From the NCBI GenBank assembly GCA_022448645.1, contig JAKVBZ010000012.1, positions 1 to 36,861 of the forward strand: 36,861 bases of DNA. The letters are read 5' to 3'. A program made the position numbers and the translations under genes. The DNA comes from Pirellulaceae bacterium (GTDB taxonomy: Bacteria; Planctomycetota; Planctomycetia; Pirellulales; Pirellulaceae). The notes below the pieces were generated by a model. That model was not told the origin of the DNA, made no database searches, and saw only the letters and a program-made list of their open reading frames with translations. How positions within the stretch are numbered: the stretch's first letter is position 1; the number at the start of each line of letters is the position of its first letter. Positions 17,849 to 25,967 of the stretch are shown here, in pieces.

Positions 17849-18643
17849 TTAATCCGGAAAGTCTTCTTGGGTTACCACCAATCGTCGAATGCCGCTGGCC
17901 TGTCCGGTGGTCGCATCAGTGTCGATGATGCTTCCTGACACGCGCACATCTTCGGTAGCCACGTCGAATGGAGTTGGTCGAAAATGAAGCGTTGTTTCCA
18001 ATACTCGGTCGATGCGGCGTCCTAGGATACTATCATAGGGTCCCGTCATTCCCACGTCACATTGGAACGCAGTACCACCTGGAAAGATACATTCATCGGC
18101 AGTCGGTACGTGTGTGTGGGTTCCGAGCACGGCGGTTACCTTGCCGTCCAGATAGCGACCCATCAACTGTTTGTCACTAGTCGCTTCGGCGTGAAAGTCG
18201 ACAATGCGAACACGTATTGTTTCAGGGATCTCTGCTAGTACTCGGTCAATGGCTTTCCAGGGACAGTCGACCGGCTTCATAAAGACCCGACCCATCAAGG
18301 AAATGACAGCTACGGAAACCCCTTGAGTGGTCTGGACAGTCGTCCAACCTTGCCCAGGTGCATTGTCAGGGTAGTTGGCCGGTTTGATTATGTTCGGTTT
18401 TGTTTCAAGGATCGGAATGATCTCGGCACGACGATAAATATGATCACCCAATGTGATGCAATCAACTCCTGAGTCGATCAGTTCGCGATAGATGGCAGCC
18501 GTGATTCCCGAACCTGCGGCTGCGTTTTCGGCGTTGGCGATGACCAGATCGAGGTTTTCTCGTTGACGTAGCTCGGGAATGGCTCGCATCACAAGGCTAC
18601 GACCAGGTTTGCCTACGATGTCGCCGATAAATAGGATGCGCAT
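17849..18643 (-). CDS. ymdB: YmdB/TIGR00282-family metallophosphoesterase
   Basis: This family hydrolyses 2',3'-cyclic nucleotide phosphates and in Bacillus affects RNase Y, biofilm and motility decisions. The start is ATG 18643, giving 264 residues, the family size; a longer frame would run back into rny. Metal-site blocks are MRILFIGDIVGKPGR at the start (Asp8), IANAENAAAG (Glu and Asn), DFHAEATSDK (His) and VLGTHTHVPTAD (two His). The block usually written LGNHxW reads LGDHIYRR here, so the metal-ligand Asn is Asp. It follows rny by 25 bases on the same strand, so the two are probably co-transcribed, as in many bacteria where rny and ymdB are neighbours. Confidence 0.9.
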   Translation of the reverse strand: MRILFIGDIVGKPGRSLVMRAIPELRQRENLDLVIANAENAAAGSGITAAIYRELIDSGVDCITLGDHIYRRAEIIPILETKPNIIKPANYPDNAPGQGWTTVQTTQGVSVAVISLMGRVFMKPVDCPWKAIDRVLAEIPETIRVRIVDFHAEATSDKQLMGRYLDGKVTAVLGTHTHVPTADECIFPGGTAFQCDVGMTGPYDSILGRRIDRVLETTLHFRPTPFDVATEDVRVSGSIIDTDATTGQASGIRRLVVTQEDFPD

Positions 18644-18668
18644 GAGAAGGTTGACTCTAAGGAAATCG

Positions 18669-20216
18669 TTACTTTGCCAGTTCCGTAAATCGAGCTTCGC
18701 GCACAACGGTCACCTTGATTTCACCTGGATAAGTCAAACTTTCTTCGAATGCCTTAGCGATGTCCCGGGCGATTTTAGAGGCTGCTCCATCGTCCGTCTG
18801 TTTCGCGCTGGCGATGACACGCAACTCGCGCCCGGCTTGGATGGCGAACGCCTGCTCGACGCCATTAAAACTCTTTGCAATCGACTCCAGCTCTTCCATG
18901 CGTTTGATATAACGTTCCAAGGTTTCTCGGCGAGCCCCAGGTCGAGAAGCGCTACACGCGTCGGCCGTCGCTACCAACATGGTATAAGGATATTCGGTGA
19001 CGATTTCGTCGTGGTGACCAAAGGCTGCGTGGACGACTTCGGGGCCTTCACCGTGTCGCTTGAGCAAGTCTGCACCGATCTTGGGATGTCCGCCTTCCAT
19101 GTCGTGGTCGGCCGCTTTTCCAATGTCATGTAGTAGTCCACAACGGCGAGCAAGCACACCATCCAATCCGACAATTTCAGCTAACATTCCGCTTAGGTAG
19201 GCGACTTCGATTGAATGACGCAACACGTTCTGGCTGTAACTGGTTCGGAAATGCAGCCGTCCCAACATGTGTACGATCCGATCGTTTAAACCGTGGATTT
19301 CCGTCTCTTGAGCGGCTTCTTTGCCGTACTTCTGGATGAGTTGTTCTGTTTCGCTTTGAGTTTCTGTGACAATTTCCTCAATCCGTGACGGATGAATCCT
19401 GCCATCAGCGATAAGTTTATTGAGGGACAGTCGGGCGACTTCTCGACGCACAGGATCGAATGCACTCACAATGACGACCCCTGGAGTGTCGTCGATAATG
19501 ACGTCGACACCAGTGGCTTTCTCAAAAGAACGAATGTTTCTTCCTTCGCGACCAATAATCCTGCCCTTCATTTCGTCGTTGGGAATGTCGACGGTGCTCG
19601 TCGTATGTTGAGCTGTGTGGGCTGCTGCATAACGTTGCAATGACGTCAGTAATGCTTCTCGAGCTTTGGTGTCGCAAACTTCAGCGATGGCCTTTTCGTG
19701 CTTGGCAATCACAGCACCGGTTTCTTGTGTCAATTCGCGATCTAGCATTTCTAAGAGCCGTTCGGTCGCTTCCTCTTTTCCTAAACCGCTCAATTCATGC
19801 AGTGTCTGGCGCTGTTTGTCCAATAGTTTACCGAGCTCTTCATTTCTGCGGTTGTTGTCATCAATTCGCTCGGCAAGTCTTCGTTGGTTGCTTTCGACCA
19901 TGCGCTCTTGTTTGCGCAAATGATCCGCCTGTTGTTCGATCGTTTCTTGGCGCTTGTCCAACGATCGTTCACGTTCGCGTAATTCGTCACGAATCTTCCC
20001 CAACTCTTTTTCGGTTTCGGTCTTGTGGTGTAAAACCGTTTCCTTGGCTTCCAGCTCAGCTTCTTTTCTGCGATTTTCGGCGTCCTGCTGGGCGCGCTCG
20101 AGAATCATTTTCACCTGTGTTTCCGCATCTTTCCTGCGCAAACGGTCCCACAACTTGATCAGAATAAATGCCAGTACGGCAGCGACGACGGCGGTGATAC
20201 CTATATATAGATTCAC
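18669..20216 (-). CDS. rny: Ribonuclease Y
   Basis: RNase Y is the membrane-bound endoribonuclease that starts mRNA decay in many bacteria lacking RNase E. At 515 residues it matches the family. Domains in order are a single membrane helix at about 4-23; a long charged coiled coil at about 28-190; a KH RNA-binding domain with [12 protein letters not shown] at 218-229; and an HD domain with H333 (LRHSIEVAY) and LLHDIGKA, whose HD pair is H363-D364. The C-terminal block ends in [15 protein letters not shown]. The start is GTG 20216 with an AGAGGAAA ribosome site. Downstream is ymdB. Upstream is a long, inverted-repeat-rich gap, part of which may form the rny 5' leader. Confidence 0.96.
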   Translation of the reverse strand: MNLYIGITAVVAAVLAFILIKLWDRLRRKDAETQVKMILERAQQDAENRRKEAELEAKETVLHHKTETEKELGKIRDELRERERSLDKRQETIEQQADHLRKQERMVESNQRRLAERIDDNNRRNEELGKLLDKQRQTLHELSGLGKEEATERLLEMLDRELTQETGAVIAKHEKAIAEVCDTKAREALLTSLQRYAAAHTAQHTTSTVDIPNDEMKGRIIGREGRNIRSFEKATGVDVIIDDTPGVVIVSAFDPVRREVARLSLNKLIADGRIHPSRIEEIVTETQSETEQLIQKYGKEAAQETEIHGLNDRIVHMLGRLHFRTSYSQNVLRHSIEVAYLSGMLAEIVGLDGVLARRCGLLHDIGKAADHDMEGGHPKIGADLLKRHGEGPEVVHAAFGHHDEIVTEYPYTMLVATADACSASRPGARRETLERYIKRMEELESIAKSFNGVEQAFAIQAGRELRVIASAKQTDDGAASKIARDIAKAFEESLTYPGEIKVTVVREARFTELAK

Positions 20217-20350
20217 GAGATGTTTCCTCTCGATAGATGATTCGTTCCAGGATGGCGTATGCTACTCGAGAGCTACTGCGTTAGGAGTGCAAAACTCCCA
20301 ACCGGCGATCAACCGACGTTTGATGAAACGAAAAAACGTGCACCACTAGT

Positions 20351-20748
20351 GCCAACCGGAATGTTGGCGGAACGCCGTTTTTCGACGTCGAGAGCAAGAT
20401 AGACAACGTGAAATTCAAGGTGTTTGTGCTGTAGTTCGCGCCCGTGGCACGGTGGAACCATACAAGCTCAAATCACGATGTGTTGAACTACAGAGCAAAA
20501 CTCTTGTCAGTTCGGTTCCGGTAACCGACCTGGATTCCGTACCTCTTGACGCTAGTCGGTACGGAAATGACGGTTGCCACACCGGAACCATCCTCAAGTC
20601 ATGCTTCAGGACAGCAGTCCAGCTGACTTGGTTCAACAACAACGTTACAGATTCCTTCAGGCACCATGACCCTAGGTCATGAAGACCTATCAACAGATCC
20701 GCCTTAGCTGACTGAAACGTCAGTTGACTGCTGGTCCAACCAGCAGTC
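20351..20748. repeat. Dense cluster of inverted repeats between rny and tilS
   Basis: About 400 bases without a supported gene are packed with stem-forming pairs. GCCAAC/GTTGGC is at 20351-20368. CTGTAGTTC/GAACTACAG is at 20429-20437 and 20485-20493. A three-part long stem spans 20514-20589: GGTTCCGGT/ACCGGAACC, AACCG/CGGTT and TTCCGTACC/GGTACGGAA. A bulged hairpin spans 20595-20630: CAAGTCA/TGACTTG, GCT/AGC and GGAC/GTCC. CATGACC/GGTCATG is at 20665-20681. CTGAC/GTCAG is at 20708-20723. A perfect GACTGCTGGT/ACCAGCAGTC with 3-base loop is at 20726-20748. None ends in a clear T run on either strand. It could be a structured RNA, the rny leader, or a remnant of a palindrome-rich element. No strand can be assigned, since stems fold on both. 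Confidence 0.6.
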
Positions 20749-20982
20749 ATGGAACAGCACACGACACGCGGCACTACTACAATCATAGCACCGATGGTCA
20801 CTGCGTATTGCCAGATCCAGTTTTTCCTCGCCAAGGCATGTAACATTGACTCACGTTTGTCGATCTCTACACTCTGATTCATCAAACAGTCTAACGGTTT
20901 CAAGCCCACAGATCTGTGTCCGCAGACGCTCACCCTAATCGTAAAACGTATTGGTAACTTCTAAACGTTTCCTCACAGCCAA

Positions 20983-21072
20983 TTTAAGGTTCAACAACAA
21001 TTTAAGGTTCAACAACAAATTAAGGTTCAACAACAAATTAAGGTTCAACAACAAATTAAGGTTCAACAACCA
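20983..21072. repeat. 18-bp tandem repeat, five units
   Basis: Five head-to-tail 18-base units of the form (T/A)TTAAGGTTCAACAACAA run from 20983 to 21072. Units 1-2 begin with T, units 3-5 with A, and the last unit ends in CCA. The 13-base core GGTTCAACAACAA also occurs alone at 20630-20642, directly after a hairpin. A GTCGGT/ACCGAC hairpin with loop GTGT follows at 21075-21090. Because 18 is divisible by three, frames through it stay open on both strands, which explains spurious repetitive peptides here. Confidence 0.9.
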
Positions 21073-21090
21073 GTGTCGGTGTGTACCGAC

Positions 21091-21480
21091 CAGTGGGTGT
21101 GACACTTCGCCAACTGTCTCCAGCCCCGAAGGGTGAAAGAGTACCGTTGCCGCGAAGTTTATCAAAACCTATGCTAACTGATCATATGGGGATTGGCGAC
21201 GAGAGGGAAGAGGGCCTGTTGTTCGTTTTGGATAAACGTAGGTTCAAAGGCTTCCGAAATCCGATTCTTCACAAAAACATCACATTAGCCCAATTCTGGG
21301 GCTGCCGATGAGTTGGTTGTTAGCAGTTGGCAAATGCACGATGGCGACGTGTGCAGAAAGTGATGTCATTGGCGCTGGGCATGAAGCATGTCTAGCAAAT
21401 GGCACCATTCTGTTTCGCCTAGGTGATCACCTCATGGCTCAGCTCTAGTTCGTTAATTTGAGTGGCTTGGGTAAGCCTCA
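21091..21480. other. Intergenic remainder before tilS with a 12-bp perfect palindrome
   Basis: The only feature I can point to is AGGTGATCACCT at 21421-21432, a perfect 12-base palindrome 48 bases before the tilS start, which could be an operator. I see no convincing coding frame and no clear -35/-10 pair. Confidence 0.4.
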
Positions 21481-22554
21481 TTGACTGTGGCGGAGGACAT
21501 CGCCTGGAGTGATACAGAGTTGACTTGTTTGTTGGAGGCGAAAATTTGTGCGGCTTGGCCCCCAGAAGTGTGGCAGTCTGTCACCGTTTTGGTTGCCGTT
21601 TCAGGAGGGGCCGATAGCGTAGCCCTGTTGCGCGCTTTGTCTAGGTTAAAAACCTCCGGAGAAGGAAGCCTGCATGTGGCTCACCTGAACCATGGGTTAC
21701 GGTCGGATGAGGCAAATGCCGATCAACACTTCGTTCAAGAATTAAGCCAGATACTCGGGCATTGCTGTCACGTGAAACAAGTCGATGTCAATCGTCTGGC
21801 CAGCGTTCGTGGGGAGGGCATCGAAGAAGTTGCGCGAGAAGTTCGATATGATTTTTTCATTGAAACGGCGCAGCGAATCGGTGCGAGATTCGTTGCCACC
21901 GCACACACGAGCGATGATCAGGCAGAAACGGTGCTTTACCGAGTCTTGCGAGGAACAGGTATTGCCGGGCTGCGTGGCATACCCGTTTATCGGAGCTTAA
22001 ATGATTTAACGACCCTGGTACGCCCGATGCTCAACGCTTCTCGTGACGAGGTTCTCGCTTATTTGGCAACATGGAATCAAGATTTTCGCAGCGATTCCTC
22101 AAATACTGACACCCGTTACATGAGGAATCGGATTCGCCACGAGTTGTTACCTCGGCTGATGAGCGACTATCATCCACGAACGCGCGAGTCTCTGTTGCGA
22201 CTGAGCGATTTGGCAGAAGGTGCACAACGTATTGTGGATGACAGAGTAGATGAACTAGCGAGCCAGGCCATCCGGACTCAAGCTCCCAATCTAGTGGAGT
22301 TGTCTTTGGAGGCTGGGTGTGCAGCAGATCCCTTTCTTTTGCGAGAATTGCTGATCCGTATCTGGCGCGAACAGGATTGGCCTCGCCAATCCATGGGCTG
22401 GGAGCAGTGGAGCTCGACGGCGTCCTTTATCCAAGGAGATCACCGTTCACAGACATCGCTAAACTTGCCAGCTGGAATTCAAGTGCTGCGAAGAGGCGAT
22501 GTGATCAAAATTGAATTCACACCGATCGTAGGCTCCAAGAGAAGCTCAGAATGA
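21481..22554 (+). CDS. tilS: tRNA(Ile)-lysidine synthase
   Basis: TilS attaches lysine to C34 of the CAU-anticodon tRNA-Ile so that it reads AUA. The N-type ATP pyrophosphatase P-loop SGGADS is at 41-46, followed by HVAHLNHGLRSDEA (about 70-83), EEVAREVRYDFF, and FVATAHTSDDQAETVLYRVLRGTGIAGLRGIP, the last being the most diagnostic TilS block. DFRSDSSNTDTRYMRNRIRHELLP follows near 200. At 357 residues it has the core and substrate-binding domain but probably lacks the full C-terminal domain of Escherichia coli TilS. The start is uncertain: TTG 21481, or GTG 21487 two codons later; neither has a strong ribosome site. It is convergent with leuB. Confidence 0.93.
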   Translation: MTVAEDIAWSDTELTCLLEAKICAAWPPEVWQSVTVLVAVSGGADSVALLRALSRLKTSGEGSLHVAHLNHGLRSDEANADQHFVQELSQILGHCCHVKQVDVNRLASVRGEGIEEVAREVRYDFFIETAQRIGARFVATAHTSDDQAETVLYRVLRGTGIAGLRGIPVYRSLNDLTTLVRPMLNASRDEVLAYLATWNQDFRSDSSNTDTRYMRNRIRHELLPRLMSDYHPRTRESLLRLSDLAEGAQRIVDDRVDELASQAIRTQAPNLVELSLEAGCAADPFLLRELLIRIWREQDWPRQSMGWEQWSSTASFIQGDHRSQTSLNLPAGIQVLRRGDVIKIEFTPIVGSKRSSE

Positions 22555-22678
22555 TCCCGACTTGTCATCAGGATCCGAAAACAGGATTCAGGTTTTGTGT
22601 TAAACCCAAATTCTGTCTCCGTTGCTCTTCCTTAAACGAGCTATACGACTTCACCCCCGTCGAAGTGAAGCTGTTGAC

Positions 22679-23743
22679 CTAAAGGGCTTCGCACACCAAA
22701 TCTCCAATGGCCTGTGTACTGTGTCCCATTCTACCGGCCGCCTGGCTCTTCATTTTTTCTGCGGTGACGGTTTGAATAGCATTCAAAACTCGAGCGGCAG
22801 CCGATACCTGACCTGATTGTTCCAGTAGCATTTGCATGGCGGCAATGGCTGCGATCGGGTTAATGACGTTTTGGCCCGTGTATTTCGGTGCACTTCCCCC
22901 CATAGGTTCAAACATGCTGGTACCTCCGTCGTCCGGATTAATATTTCCGCCGGCGGCAACTCCCATGCCACCTTGGATCATGGCACCGAGGTCCGTAATG
23001 ATATCGCCGAACATGTTTGTAGTAACAATCACGTCGTAGTACTCGGGATTCTTGACCATCCACATGCAACAGGCATCCACGTGGTTATAATCCGCTTTGA
23101 CATCGGGAAAGTCCTGGGCAACCTCCTGAAACGTTCGCCACCAGAGATCGTGGCCATAAGTGAGCACGTTCGTCTTCGCGACTAGTGTCAACATTTTTCC
23201 TCTGGGATTGTTCCGACGTTGGGTGAATTCAAATGCCCAACGCAGGCAACGTTCACATCCTTTGCGACTGTAAAGGGCAGTTTGGCTGGCTACCTCGTCT
23301 GGAGTACCCTTTTTCATGAACCCCCCTACTCCACAGTAGAGGTCTTCGGTGTTTTCACGGACTACGACGAAGTCGATGTCGTCAGGACCTTTGCCTGCCA
23401 GTGGGGTTTCGACACCAGGATAGAGTTTCACCGGGCGGAGATTGATGTATTGATCCATCTGAAATCGTAGCTGTAGTAAAAGCCCTTTCTCCAGTATTCC
23501 CGGTGCGACATCGGGATGGCCGACGGCGCCAAGAAAGATAGCATCATATTTACGTAATTCATCGACTGCTGTTTCAGGAAGAATTTCTCCGGTCTTGAGA
23601 TAGCGTTCGCCACCAAAATCAAAGTCCTGTAACTCAAATCCGAACCCTTCCAGCTTGGATACTGTGTCGAGCACCTTTAAGGCTTCGGCTGTAACCTCAG
23701 GGCCGGTACCATCCCCCCCGATAACCGCAATCTTTATTGACAT
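22679..23743 (-). CDS. leuB: Isocitrate/isopropylmalate dehydrogenase family, probably 3-isopropylmalate dehydrogenase
   Basis: These enzymes oxidatively decarboxylate a beta-hydroxy acid with NAD+. The ATG at 23743 has an AGAGGA ribosome site and opens with [17 protein letters not shown], giving 354 residues, the LeuB size. Family blocks are [19 protein letters not shown] (about 92-110, with substrate arginines), [15 protein letters not shown] (about 127-141), the Lys region [14 protein letters not shown], and [21 protein letters not shown] with the metal aspartates, then [31 protein letters not shown] and the size favour LeuB over isocitrate dehydrogenase, but tartrate or homoisocitrate activity cannot be excluded. 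It lies downstream of the nuclease-fold gene after a 139-base gap, so it may have its own promoter. No other leu gene is near. Confidence 0.8.
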   Translation of the reverse strand: MSIKIAVIGGDGTGPEVTAEALKVLDTVSKLEGFGFELQDFDFGGERYLKTGEILPETAVDELRKYDAIFLGAVGHPDVAPGILEKGLLLQLRFQMDQYINLRPVKLYPGVETPLAGKGPDDIDFVVVRENTEDLYCGVGGFMKKGTPDEVASQTALYSRKGCERCLRWAFEFTQRRNNPRGKMLTLVAKTNVLTYGHDLWWRTFQEVAQDFPDVKADYNHVDACCMWMVKNPEYYDVIVTTNMFGDIITDLGAMIQGGMGVAAGGNINPDDGGTSMFEPMGGSAPKYTGQNVINPIAAIAAMQMLLEQSGQVSAAARVLNAIQTVTAEKMKSQAAGRMGHSTQAIGDLVCEAL

Positions 23744-23882
23744 GCTACGTGTTTCCTCTTTCCTCGATGTGTTTCTTCGATCGTCGCTTCCCAGTGAGAC
23801 TTGTCTAAATCCGAAGAACGCCACCATACCACATGGCTTACCCAATGGACACCGTTCCTCGTCTTTGTCCGAGCAGTTTTTG

Positions 23883-24440
23883 TTATTCGGACCACATTCC
23901 CCGCTTGGCAACTTGTGCTTCTCGCTGGGCATTCTGAAGTATCCGACCAAGGGATAGCGAATTACCCTGCTGGATCTCGACTTGGGCCAGTCCCTGTCGA
24001 ACGAGTGACTCGTTTAGCATGTCTTCTTTCACGTAGACATAAGCCAACCAGTCACCGTTGCGGTTCTGTCGATTCTTGTCGAAGCGGAGACGAACTTTCC
24101 CGCCATTGACGAACGACTGAGTGAAGGATGCAGCTTGTCCCTGCCACTTGTCTGTGTTCGTCGGCCAGCTACTTTGAGTGGGAAGCTGGACACTCAACAA
24201 GTGGACTCGTGACTGCTTTGGGGCGGTACTGGGGACAGACGATTGTGACTTCGACACGATCAGTGTCGTTCCATCAACAACTTGCACGACCTGGTAAGCA
24301 CCTTCTACTTGTTCCTCAATGCGCCGAGGGGCCTGGTTTTGTTGTACGAGTCGTTGCCAGACGCGGAAACTCACAAGCAACAAAACAAACAGCAGCACTA
24401 GGGAGGCGAAAGATGGTCGGCGACGAAATCGACGACGCAT
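23883..24440 (-). CDS. Membrane-anchored SNase-fold protein lacking nuclease active-site residues
   Basis: The 185-residue protein has a very basic N-terminus (MRRRFRRRPS), a membrane helix at about 12-26, and then a staphylococcal-nuclease (thermonuclease) fold. Matching stretches are VVQVVDGTTL at 51-60, LLSVQLPTQ at 81-89, QAASFTQSFVNGGKVRLRFD at 102-121, GDWLAYVYVKEDMLNESLVR at 129-148 and NAQREAQVAKRGMWS at the end. Against Staphylococcus nuclease, Asp21 becomes T58, Arg35 becomes H80, Asp40 becomes Q85, Glu43 becomes T88 and Arg87 becomes D130. All catalytic and calcium residues but one are therefore changed, and I infer no nuclease activity. The ATG at 24440 has an AGGA ribosome site spanning the upstream gene's stop, only 6 bases away, so it is coupled to the zinc-ribbon gene. 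Confidence 0.75.
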   Translation of the reverse strand: MRRRFRRRPSFASLVLLFVLLLVSFRVWQRLVQQNQAPRRIEEQVEGAYQVVQVVDGTTLIVSKSQSSVPSTAPKQSRVHLLSVQLPTQSSWPTNTDKWQGQAASFTQSFVNGGKVRLRFDKNRQNRNGDWLAYVYVKEDMLNESLVRQGLAQVEIQQGNSLSLGRILQNAQREAQVAKRGMWSE

Positions 24441-24446
24441 GGCATC

Positions 24447-24758
24447 CTAATTCTGGCTAAAGCCAAACTGCGGAGCGCGCTCTTTCGCAATAGGATTCTT
24501 CAAAAACTTACGATGGCACTGAGGACACAAATCGTAGTGCTTTTTTTGATAGATTTTATCGTCCAGATTGAGATTAATGTCGTCGTCAGCTCGCTCCAGG
24601 ATTTCATGAACTTCCAGAAGATGATCTCGATCATCCTCTGGAGCGTTCTCGTCATCCACGGCATCCATGACCGCATATACTTCCATCTTGACGACGTATC
24701 GCAGATCCTCTGCCGGATCCAATACCCGCCGGCAACGGTCACAAGTGTAATGAATCAT
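24447..24758 (-). CDS. Small zinc-ribbon protein with acidic insert
   Basis: The start is ATG 24758 (103 residues), preceded by a GGGGGAA ribosome-site candidate; the frame can be extended upstream but the extension has no family-like content. Two CxxC knuckles, C6-C9 (YTCDRCRR) and C78-C81 (DLCPQCHRKF), can hold one zinc. Between them lies a strand-forming part (LRYVVKMEVYAVMDA) and a very acidic stretch with HLLEVHEILERADDD. The tail is polar. No enzymatic motif is visible. It is the first gene of a pair with the inactive SNase-like membrane protein, the two being separated by 6 bases. Function is unknown, and a nucleic-acid or protein adaptor is only a guess. Confidence 0.72.
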   Translation of the reverse strand: MIHYTCDRCRRVLDPAEDLRYVVKMEVYAVMDAVDDENAPEDDRDHLLEVHEILERADDDINLNLDDKIYQKKHYDLCPQCHRKFLKNPIAKERAPQFGFSQN

Positions 24759-25291
24759 CAGTGCATTCCCCCGAGATCTTGTTCGTGCTGGCCGGGCTGT
24801 AGCTCTAACGACAACCCACCATCTAGGGTTCATCGTAATGACAAAGTACGAATTAGGACAAGACATCGGCACAAATTTTCTAAAAATCTGTGGAAGCCAT
24901 GTTGAACCTGCCAGGGGCCGCCACGGTCATCCCAGGATGGCTACCGAGGTAATATTCTTGCTTGTGCCAGAGGAAAACCGATCAAGCAACCACATCAGCT
25001 AGCGTCAAAACAGAAGGAATTCCGGGCGAATCGACTGATTTTGTCAAATAATTGGCTGCAACGGGCAAGTGCTAAATGTTGATGATCATTTTAAATACAG
25101 CAACTCTGCGGCTTGGTGCTTCACGCCTCTTGTGACGCTAATTAAAATGAACCAAGCGAAGATGACATGTATTTTGGGTTGATTTGCCGTCGAGCTAAGG
25201 TGCTATTGGCCAAGCATTTCAGGCTCTTGTGTCATCTCTCTAGCTGGATGTTCTCGCGTGTCAGGATGTACTTTGAAGGCGAGAGGATTTC
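24759..25291. other. Divergent intergenic region, no supported gene
   Basis: This is about 530 bases between the divergent zinc-ribbon and HNH genes. It holds A/T-rich patches around 25070-25160, but I see no coding frame with family content, no RNA gene and no strong promoter pair. It must contain the promoters of both flanking genes. Confidence 0.4.
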
Positions 25292-25951
25292 GTGAAATCG
25301 ACCGACAAGAAGCGTTGGCATGAGTCGACCGACTACCGGCAAGGGAATCCGTTGTCGGCGAATGTTCTTGTTTTGAATCGCTGCTACGTCGCCGTCCACG
25401 TCGTGAACGCTCGTCGTGGCCTCGCGCTACTATATCGTGACCATGCCGAAGTCGTGCATTTGGAAGATGACCAATTTGCCAACTACGATTTCGAATCGTG
25501 GCGTATCTTGAATGAACTTCAGGTTAATCTGAAGCGGCCGTATGAAGATTGGGTCCGTGCGGTCAATTTTGAATTTCAAGTTCCTCGAATCCTGCGACTG
25601 TTACGCTACGACCGTATTCCACGGACAACTTTGCGGTTCAACCGACGCAATTTGTTCGCGCGAGACGGATACCGCTGCCAATACTGTCGCAAATCTTTTG
25701 CAGCCAACCAACTTAGCATGGACCACGTGATGCCACGGAGTCGTGGTGGAGAGACGAGTTGGCAGAATGTGGTTTGCTGTTGCTTACGGTGCAATGTCAA
25801 AAAAGGTGGTAGGACGCCCAAAGAAGCCAGGATGTCGCTTTTGAAAAAACCAGCACGACCGAAAGTTAGTCCCTGGTTGGTCCGAAAACTTGATAATCCG
25901 AAGTATGTAAGTTGGCGAAAATTTCTGCCTCGTCACGGTGAGGTCGCTTGA
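25292..25951 (+). CDS. HNH endonuclease family protein
   Basis: The 219-residue protein has an N-terminal alpha/beta part opening with ANVLVLNRCYVAVHVVNARR (about 23-42), a layout seen in stand-alone HNH proteins of bacteria and cyanobacteria. The C-terminal HNH domain has first knuckle C129-x2-C132 (RCQYC), the catalytic pair D144-H145 in LSMDHVMPRSRGG, N159 in SWQNV, and second knuckle C164-x2-C167 (CLRCN) with N168. The core is intact. There is no methyltransferase, specificity gene or phage gene nearby, so it is not visibly part of a restriction system or prophage. The GTG start has a GAGAGG ribosome site. The gene is convergent with the hydrolase, with 16 bases between stops. The cellular role is unknown. 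Confidence 0.87.
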   Translation: MKSTDKKRWHESTDYRQGNPLSANVLVLNRCYVAVHVVNARRGLALLYRDHAEVVHLEDDQFANYDFESWRILNELQVNLKRPYEDWVRAVNFEFQVPRILRLLRYDRIPRTTLRFNRRNLFARDGYRCQYCRKSFAANQLSMDHVMPRSRGGETSWQNVVCCCLRCNVKKGGRTPKEARMSLLKKPARPKVSPWLVRKLDNPKYVSWRKFLPRHGEVA

Positions 25952-25967
25952 TTACCTGTAGGGTTCC

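Noticed and set aside
17737..17928. A 63-codon plus-strand frame with GGAG upstream of GTG
   Set aside because: The spacer is only 3 bases, the frame overlaps the conserved end of ymdB on the other strand, and the peptide has no recognisable features.
20511..20530. TTCGGTTCCGG as a possible tRNA T-arm
   Set aside because: No matching acceptor, anticodon arm or D-arm could be drawn; the bases belong to the long stem with 20581-20589.
20415..20933. A 172-codon minus-strand frame across the inverted-repeat region
   Set aside because: Its peptide has no family content and it runs through nearly all the hairpins, whose arms force complementary codons. No ribosome site precedes the start. Openness looks incidental.
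20935..21165. Repetitive peptides (LRFNNK on plus, LLNLN on minus) across the tandem array
   Set aside because: An 18-bp unit keeps any open frame open on both strands; no start signal or domain supports translation.
25292..25951. HNH gene as part of a defence or homing system
   Set aside because: No methyltransferase, helicase, phage gene, intron or repeat is beside it; neighbours are ordinary metabolic genes. Stand-alone HNH proteins of this type are common.
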